Shown in pieces: positions 47,101 to 50,753 of a DNA stretch of 50,753 nucleotides (position 1 is the stretch's first letter; every line of letters begins with the position of its first letter). Under the pieces are notes generated by a model. It was not told where the DNA came from. It searched no databases and saw only the letters and a list, made by a program, of their open reading frames with translations. A program made the position numbers and the translations under genes. The DNA lies in contig NZ_CAMRAN010000030.1 of NCBI RefSeq assembly GCF_947039875.1, positions 1-50,753 of the forward strand, given 5' to 3'. The stretch comes from an uncultured Photobacterium sp. (GTDB taxonomy: Bacteria; Pseudomonadota; Gammaproteobacteria; Enterobacterales; Vibrionaceae).

Positions 47101-50100
47101 TTGAATGGTTAACTTAATATCACCACTAAAGTTATCAACTGGATTTACTTCAACCGCAGCCATCTGATTAGCCGTTACTTTATAGATACCAGAGCCTGGT
47201 GAAGTTTCAGTTAATAACTGACCACCAATTTCTAAAGTACACTTATCTTGGTATTCAACCGGAACAGTAATGAAATAAAATAGCGTTTCTGAACCATCCG
47301 TGTCTTGTAAATCAGCCACAACATCAAGCAGAACGTTATTCTGATCTTCAGTGGTTACATAATGATCAACCGAACTTGCATTCCAAACAGGTGTATCAGC
47401 AATCCCTTGAACGTTAATAGAAAACTCACCATTCATTACCGGATGATTGCCACCATCAGTAGTATTAATTTGTGCTGTTACATCAAATTTTATTCCAGCG
47501 GCGGAAGTTGAATAGTCGGCATCAGGAACAAAAGTTACACCTTGTAAGGTAAACTTCACATCTGGTGGGTTGGTATTATCAACCGTAAAGGCATTCGGTG
47601 GTAAGGTAACGCTACCATCACTATTAACAGTGAGTGGTTGTCCGTTATACATAAACACACCATGTGCTTGTGCTTGCGGTTGAATAGTTACCGTACCAAC
47701 ATGTTCACCACGGTCGTTATCTCCACCATCAATGGTCATATTGATAGCAATGCCACTCCGGCTTGGATCAACATTATCGGTTGGATCTGTAGAGTGACGT
47801 CCATCGTCTTCTTCACCAATGCTGCTCTCAGTATGAAGAATAGTATCTTGATCTGATAATTCGATAGTGATGGTACCTTGAGCAGTATCACCATCCCCAT
47901 CTGTCACTTCAAAACCAATTTGTTTAATAATTTCTTCTTGGCTATGAGTAAGATCGGCACTTGATCTAAAGATTGTTTGACCATCAGGCTTTATAAATAA
48001 CTGGCCTAGTAATTGATTACCATCATAAACATCAAATTCATGGTATCCGTCATGACTCAAGTTCTCATCGCTTAACGCAATTTTATCACCATTAATAGTG
48101 ACAGAAGTAACTTGTGCTCCATCTGCACCAGTTTGATCAATAACATAGCCATAATTGGTATCACTAATATGATCTGCCGTACTTTCTACTGCAGTTAAAA
48201 CCACATTTTCAACAGTAGGAATATCATCTTTAATTGTGACATCAATATTAACACTCGCGCTCAGATCACCATCTTTATCAATAGCATAAACAGGTATTTC
48301 AATGGTTAATTGATCTTCACCTTGGGTTGGGTGATCGATGGTGCCATGCAACTGGAAGATATAACGCCCTGTCGGTAGCAAGTAATAAGTAAACACAATA
48401 TTACCGTTAGCAATACCTTGATAAGTACCTTCACTTGATTGTGATAACGTTATCTTATTTCCATTTGAGGTTATGTCATTTTGTTGATTAAAAGAGTCAA
48501 CATCAACTTTATAAGTTGAAATATAGTCACTTCCTGAATCAACAATAATATCGCCAAGAGCAGATTCACCATCCCCCGATGGGGTCGAACCAGAAGCTAA
48601 ATCACTTTCCTCAACCGTTAATGCAGGTGCGGCTGTGATCACTGGACCAGCGCCATCTTCAATAGTAATTTGAGCATTAACATAGTTATCGCTATCACCA
48701 CCAAGATAATCACCATCAGTATCTTTAACTTGAACTGGAACATCGATAACGATCTTATCACCATCAACATTTACCCACCCACCATTATCACTACCATTAT
48801 GGTCAAGTGGAGAATGTTGAGTAATAGATACCTTAATATCAGCATCATGACCGTTTGCAGCTTGTATCGCAGTCACTGTAACGGTAAGCACAATTTGACC
48901 ATTAGCAGTACCCGTTAAAACACCGCTAGCATGATCATAAACAAAGCTTACTGGTGCACCATTTGCCGTTAGCTCTGACTGTAATTCATTAATCAATGAT
49001 GTAAGTTTACTGTTATCTATAGTTGCTGTTGTTGGATCAAGTCGGTCAACCCCTGCCGTTACTGCAATATCAACATCACCTGAAACCGGGTACCCTTGTT
49101 GATCAGCAGTTGGCGTTAAATCACCTTCAGTAATAGTAATTGAGCCAGTCTCACCACCTGTAGCATTTTCACCATCATGAATATTGATCGTGATTTGGCC
49201 TGGCTTACTAACATCACCATCATGATCTTGCGCATAAACGTCTAGCTTGATGATTTCATTGTCAGCAACCGCGTCATCAACTTGATCTATCGGTTGTTGT
49301 TGGGTAACCGTATAGTGACCTTCAATATCAATACTCACTTCCATCACAATCTGAGACGGATCACTTTGTAGAACCACAATCACACTTGTACCGTCAGCAC
49401 TTACATGATAACTCGTGGCATGACCATTACTGGTTAAGGCATTTAATGATGCTTGTTCACTACCAAAATAGACTTTTTCTATTTGGTCGCTTCCAGTATC
49501 AACATTAATTGAGCCAGTTGCCTGACCTGATGTACCTTCATCTAAGGTTGCTGAAGTATCTTGTCCAAACGACGGGTTTTGACCATCTTTAATTGTAATG
49601 TTTACATCAACAGGTTGTTCTAACGCATCACCATCAGTATCCTGCATTTGAACAGGAACATTAATAGTAATCTTACCGCCTCTAACATCAACAAATGTAC
49701 CGTTCGCGTGTAAGTGATCTAACGGTAATGATTGTTGAATGGTCATATCAACACTGACATCACCATTCGCTAATGATGATGGTGTCATCGAAATCAATAC
49801 CGCCTCATGCCCACCTGTTGCGGTTACACCCGTTATGGTAATGACACCATTAGCTCCAATCTCAATATTAAAACTTAACGTTTCACCATCCGATGTAAGA
49901 CCATTTAATTCGGTTAGCAATGTCGACTTAACACTATCTGTGATTGTCAATGAATTAGCGACTAAGGCATCATCAGTTGCATCAACAGTAAATTGCCCAG
50001 AGCCAACAACAGGGTAACCTTTTCCTGGTCGAGGATTTTCTAGATCACCTTCGGTAATAGTAATATTGGCTTGAACGCCTTCACCTGTAGGATTTAGACC

Positions 50101-50753
50101 ATCCTTAATATGAATCTCTAATTGACCCGTATTGCTAATATCACCATCATCATCAGTTGCAACAACACTAAGCTCGATATTGACACTGTCACCTGCTGCA
50201 TTATTTTGTTCAATAGGTTGATGTTGTTCAACGATATAATGACCATCGTTACCAATAGTAATAGTCAGTACCGCTTCACCATCATTAATACCACCATCAA
50301 TAACGACATGAATTTCGTTACCATCAACAACATAACGAGTGGCCTGATTATTCGATAGAATGCCATCTAGTGATGGTTGAGATATCTGAAAATCAATATG
50401 AGCGATATTATCAGAGCCAACATCAAGCGCTATTTTACCATTGGTAGTTGTCCCTGTTTCGGTTTCATCAATGGTGGTGCCGCTATCGGTACCAAATTCG
50501 GGGTTGGCGCCATCCTTGATAGTGATATCAACATTGGCAGGTTTCTCTAACCAATCACCATCGCTATCTTGCGCCTGAATTGGTACATCAATGGTGATCT
50601 TATCGTTAACACTATCCACTAAACCATCAACACCACTGTCAGTATGATTTAATGGTTTTTCTTGAGTAATCGTCACTTTTACATCGATATCGTGACCATT
50701 AGCCGCTTGTACCGCATCCAATGATACCGTCACAACCGGCTCACCCGTTGCAG
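41158..50753 (-). CDS. giant RTX/T1SS adhesin, N-terminus off the window
   Basis: At least 3,190 codons, open to the right edge; the start is not in the window. In translation order: tandem units about 310 residues long with ITIKDGxNPxFG and INIHDGENATG motifs, resembling the T1SS-143 repeats of vibrios (about 50753-48200); a less repetitive stretch (48200-47400); roughly nine divergent Ig/cadherin-like units with DxDGSE and P-P-x-N-x-S-G (47400-43740); three close repeats of about 132 residues beginning NDAPVN (43740-42540); a linker; RTX block 1; RTX block 2; and an aspartate-rich end typical of type I secretion signals. I find only one cysteine. It should be exported by a type I system, fold on binding calcium and act in adhesion or biofilm. 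The ABC exporter genes are not in the window. Confidence 0.93.
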   Translation of the reverse strand, partial: ATGEPVVTVSLDAVQAANGHDIDVKVTITQEKPLNHTDSGVDGLVDSVNDKITIDVPIQAQDSDGDWLEKPANVDITIKDGANPEFGTDSGTTIDETETGTTTNGKIALDVGSDNIAHIDFQISQPSLDGILSNNQATRYVVDGNEIHVVIDGGINDGEAVLTITIGNDGHYIVEQHQPIEQNNAAGDSVNIELSVVATDDDGDISNTGQLEIHIKDGLNPTGEGVQANITITEGDLENPRPGKGYPVVGSGQFTVDATDDALVANSLTITDSVKSTLLTELNGLTSDGETLSFNIEIGANGVITITGVTATGGHEAVLISMTPSSLANGDVSVDMTIQQSLPLDHLHANGTFVDVRGGKITINVPVQMQDTDGDALEQPVDVNITIKDGQNPSFGQDTSATLDEGTSGQATGSINVDTGSDQIEKVYFGSEQASLNALTSNGHATSYHVSADGTSVIVVLQSDPSQIVMEVSIDIEGHYTVTQQQPIDQVDDAVADNEIIKLDVYAQDHDGDVSKPGQITINIHDGENATGGETGSITITEGDLTPTADQQGYPVSGDVDIAVTAGVDRLDPTTATIDNSKLTSLINELQSELTANGAPVSFVYDHASGVLTGTANGQIVLTVTVTAIQAANGHDADIKVSITQHSPLDHNGSDNGGWVNVDGDKIVIDVPVQVKDTDGDYLGGDSDNYVNAQITIEDGAGPVITAAPALTVEESDLASGSTPSGDGESALGDIIVDSGSDYISTYKVDVDSFNQQNDITSNGNKITLSQSSEGTYQGIANGNIVFTYYLLPTGRYIFQLHGTIDHPTQGEDQLTIEIPVYAIDKDGDLSASVNIDVTIKDDIPTVENVVLTAVESTADHISDTNYGYVIDQTGADGAQVTSVTINGDKIALSDENLSHDGYHEFDVYDGNQLLGQLFIKPDGQTIFRSSADLTHSQEEIIKQIGFEVTDGDGDTAQGTITIELSDQDTILHTESSIGEEDDGRHSTDPTDNVDPSRSGIAINMTIDGGDNDRGEHVGTVTIQPQAQAHGVFMYNGQPLTVNSDGSVTLPPNAFTVDNTNPPDVKFTLQGVTFVPDADYSTSAAGIKFDVTAQINTTDGGNHPVMNGEFSINVQGIADTPVWNASSVDHYVTTEDQNNVLLDVVADLQDTDGSETLFYFITVPVEYQDKCTLEIGGQLLTETSPGSGIYKVTANQMAAVEVNPVDNFSGDIKLTIQAQSKENSNFVDGHQFADSAEKTVIINVSPDADDGVLKVTRVEANEDQRIDLSTHISLVSLDDNTDNSEHLFLQISALPEGAVLYVNDQLLTPNADGVYEIAYQDLNGLSLQPPLDSNVDFSITVNGVVRDVAQVTDANGQVTTETSEKVIGPQTIDVALTGVVDHPEIVSENPDWTPLDNSRDGLQTTIKEDGEAKFDFKVVSGEHTNADGKTDGSETLSMVISGIPKGTEIYDSQGNLQTLVYAGEDSEGQPIYQVNLDSLTDIAIKPPQNSTEDISLDVRTVVTENDGASAEFNSELVIHITPEIDAADYTTVSKGLEDEATNVNWQPSLSDTQEHITGLVLSGLPAGYQLFIDGTLLANGGTGNVELTPQQLQTLLDGGKLTVTAPHNSDQDIQLTSMVTVSQTDVDGDKETVTKQVTGTLDIDIKAVVEPDGSIVIDHNGTQETTIASGTDGIIDLSNNAGSDGKITWQNDDTSSSEVITQIVLDPIPEGFVIIGGINNGNGSWTVPQSSLDDLKIIAPEGFNGQLTLNINALVQDMSDDGDVSDKVDEKGTIILDFSANTESHTEKAADIIVDDSYIVTGTEDNSVNLGQQMMDHIVTISTANGDQTHDDFTLVINGNDLPQGATISGADFDHVTGEYVLKVPVAADGTVDLSGVTLNLPADYAGDFKFNVTYVTTDTDSGDYITKNDTIAVQVAPQVDGPKDVAITVVETDGLNADKQPISTSDDKQEQVYNNIAYEDGDIKLDLSISLKDTDTSETDGKEAIQSVTLTLADTTNGVFIDANGNVLGTSITVDQSQLDNIHFRPALDFSGKVDINVSTTVVDTAIYDQTTHATVTDTKSFDSTVSFDVIAVNDEIKWQGIDTPIVGNEDTAISLAGISGSLEDIDGSEHIVSIKLDNVPEGFIIEGGVNNGNGVWTIAASGESFDLSSIKVQPPHNFSGSVNFDIVVYSQEASLDKPVEHRETISIDVSPIADKVDTDVDPNVSGDENSSITLDLGIKAYDDQKTINNPDANVHENGAESLQITITNMPDSSSFTLPDGVAGSAEKQPDGSWIIKVTGSDLDTLIFHPGDANNQTVIDGSIWNGDLNLDIRAVDNGVVGTDSVAVDKTIHVEVTPDNDAPVNHLPSEPLTVGEDATLVIKDLQITDVDSNDHGAIMDMSVTLSVEHGQLAIAVGADTSGLTITDNGDGKLVINGDLTLINQLLDQGINYTGDKDFNGTDSLTMTTDDNGNSGAGGALTDTDSIDITVTPVNDAPINTVPAAFDVNEDGSHIITGLSIADVDAKESGTSDQMTVELNVEHGQLSIIASDTQGLIITNNGDGKLVISGDIEQINTLLNSGIEYTGEENFNGNDQLTMTTSDNGNVGSGGTLTDVSTVDITVAAVNDAPVNEIPTTITTSEDTATVVDGLKVIDVDFNELANNEVMSVTLAVNHGSLSISLPAGNGVEVIDDGSGNVVLKGSMADINAVLDSGVSYTATENFSGNDELTITTNDGGNTGSGGSLSTTNKVNITVTPKADMPSLSLSVDHIQTAAIQSSLGTMVPLIGLIVAASADASETLTVKLSDLGSAQVVNKAGNVIGTDLGNGDWQITAQDLNDVYIKDLEQGTHTISAVAVSTESDGSQAISPAVNINVAVDDLSPTNNIIGQNNASDQANLVIDSTAQATLFGGDGNDILVGGLESDILVGGRGDDILWGGDLDGSGDGVKDTFLWSNSDFGTANAPATDTIMDFEVGIDTINLGDTLDSQNIQSLDDLNNRLNIIEQQGNTEIQIFDDQHQVVQNIILNGVSHNDLFGNNAASMTNEDKLGSLLNSGNLELSDNFGNQQANTLIADNQGESLFGFDGNDDLIAGQGNDILTGGHGDDVFTWHETSLSTVANTDTIADFALDKDQINIHDLLTDDENASLKMDDLLSHVSADVDNKGNVNLEVSSLDGKSQHIVLENINPQNDLGLADGASSADIVSSLFNHNAFHVDNNN
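41495..41580 (-). repeat. RTX calcium-binding repeats, block 2
   Basis: This codes for FGFDGNDDLIAGQGNDILTG and the following GGHGDDVFTW, three or four GGxGxDxUx-type nonapeptides. TDTIADF, typical of the end of RTX proteins, follows. Confidence 0.85.
42003..42090 (-). repeat. RTX calcium-binding repeats, block 1
   Basis: This codes for GGDGNDILVGGLESDILVGG and the following RGDDILWGG, about three RTX nonapeptides. TDTIMDFEVGIDTINLGD follows, the usual cap of such blocks. Confidence 0.88.
42540..43740 (-). repeat. three near-identical cadherin-like repeats
   Basis: Three tandem units of about 396 bp (132 residues), each starting NDAPVN/NDAPIN. Shared motifs are EDGSHI- or EDATLV-like, then DVD, then DGSG/NGDGKLV, YTG and GNSGAGG-like turns. 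Asp and Asn at the ends suit calcium binding between domains. Confidence 0.85.
48634..50753 (-). repeat. ~930-bp two-part tandem repeats in the adhesin
   Basis: The DGxNP-type segments ITIKDGANPEFG, ITIKDGQNPSFG and ITIEDGAGPVI recur at about 50520, 49592 and 48660, i.e. every 930 bp. A second element, INIHDGENATG/IHIKDGLNPTG followed by ITITEGDL, recurs between them at about 50110 and 49185. Each period therefore holds two related but distinct domains. Confidence 0.8.

Noticed and set aside
41909..50358. Many plus-strand frames of 60-90 codons opposite the adhesin
   Set aside because: They are shadows of the repetitive adhesin sequence. They recur with its repeats and lack ribosome binding sites.
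41158..50753. CRISPR or non-coding tandem repeat array
   Set aside because: All repeats lie in one open frame and follow protein domain boundaries. No short direct repeats with uniform spacers occur in the window.
1..50753. Mobile elements, tRNA or rRNA genes
   Set aside because: I saw no transposase, integrase, terminal inverted repeats with target duplication, or tRNA/rRNA-like sequence.

Overview
The window reads as a chromosomal segment of a low-GC marine gammaproteobacterium of the Vibrionaceae, most like Photobacterium or a close relative. This is inferred from gene content and protein resemblance: a pstSCAB cluster with a tandem Pho-box array, anaerobic glpABC, DcuC, a YeaR-like cupin, OMPLA, YggN, YgiQ, and a giant type I-secreted adhesin with paired repeats of the kind common in Vibrio and Photobacterium. 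I saw no rRNA, tRNA, insertion sequence, integrase, phage gene or CRISPR array. Genes are dense and nearly every cluster ends in a clear intrinsic terminator, so the segment looks stable rather than a mobile island. A secondary chromosome is possible (glpABC and a phoU-less pst set), but the sequence does not show it.

Layout. 1-557: AT-rich, without a convincing gene, but with two hairpins that could bound a small RNA. 558-1484: SEC-C protein and a small SPOUT RNA methyltransferase. 1542-4888 (minus): a periplasmic sugar-type binding protein whose stop codon overlaps the start of a membrane diguanylate cyclase, a probable ligand-sensing c-di-GMP unit. 5144-6523: NlpC/P60 lipoprotein and an Ap4A-phosphorylase-like enzyme. 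6934-8326 (minus): a TyrP-like aromatic amino acid permease preceded by a 44-codon ORF with a good ribosome binding site and a Phe/Tyr-rich end, a candidate leader peptide. 8540-11716 (minus): DUF805 protein, a conserved small protein, NupC with a CRP-like site, and a LysR regulator. 12023-15515: pstS-pstC-pstA-pstB behind three Pho-box repeats, without phoU. 15718-19543: YeaR-like cupin with a NsrR-like site, an unknown 126-residue protein, a large MscS channel, a META-domain lipoprotein and a DUF4250 protein.

19696-24880: an unknown membrane protein divergent from glpABC, the anaerobic glycerol-3-phosphate dehydrogenase, whose genes are coupled by TAATG overlaps. 25019-29302: a PliG-type lysozyme inhibitor, a divergent YnfM-like exporter and YnfL-like LysR pair, and DcuC. 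29462-33846: a complete aaeXAB-like aromatic-acid efflux operon with its divergent LysR regulator. 33996-38826: RNase HI with an N-terminal hybrid-binding domain, a YbdG-type mechanosensitive channel, and YgiQ. 39014-41092: outer-membrane phospholipase A, a 51-residue membrane protein whose end overlaps pldA, and YggN.

41158-50753 (minus): more than 3190 codons of a repetitive RTX adhesin that runs off the right edge, so its N-terminus is not seen. It starts in view with about 930-bp two-part repeats, continues through roughly nine divergent Ig/cadherin-like units and three near-identical cadherin-like repeats, and ends with two RTX calcium-binding blocks and a secretion-signal region.

Taken together, phosphate uptake, respiration on glycerol-3-phosphate, dicarboxylate exchange, nitrosative-stress response, envelope maintenance and surface attachment under c-di-GMP control suit a facultatively anaerobic, surface- or host-associated marine bacterium.
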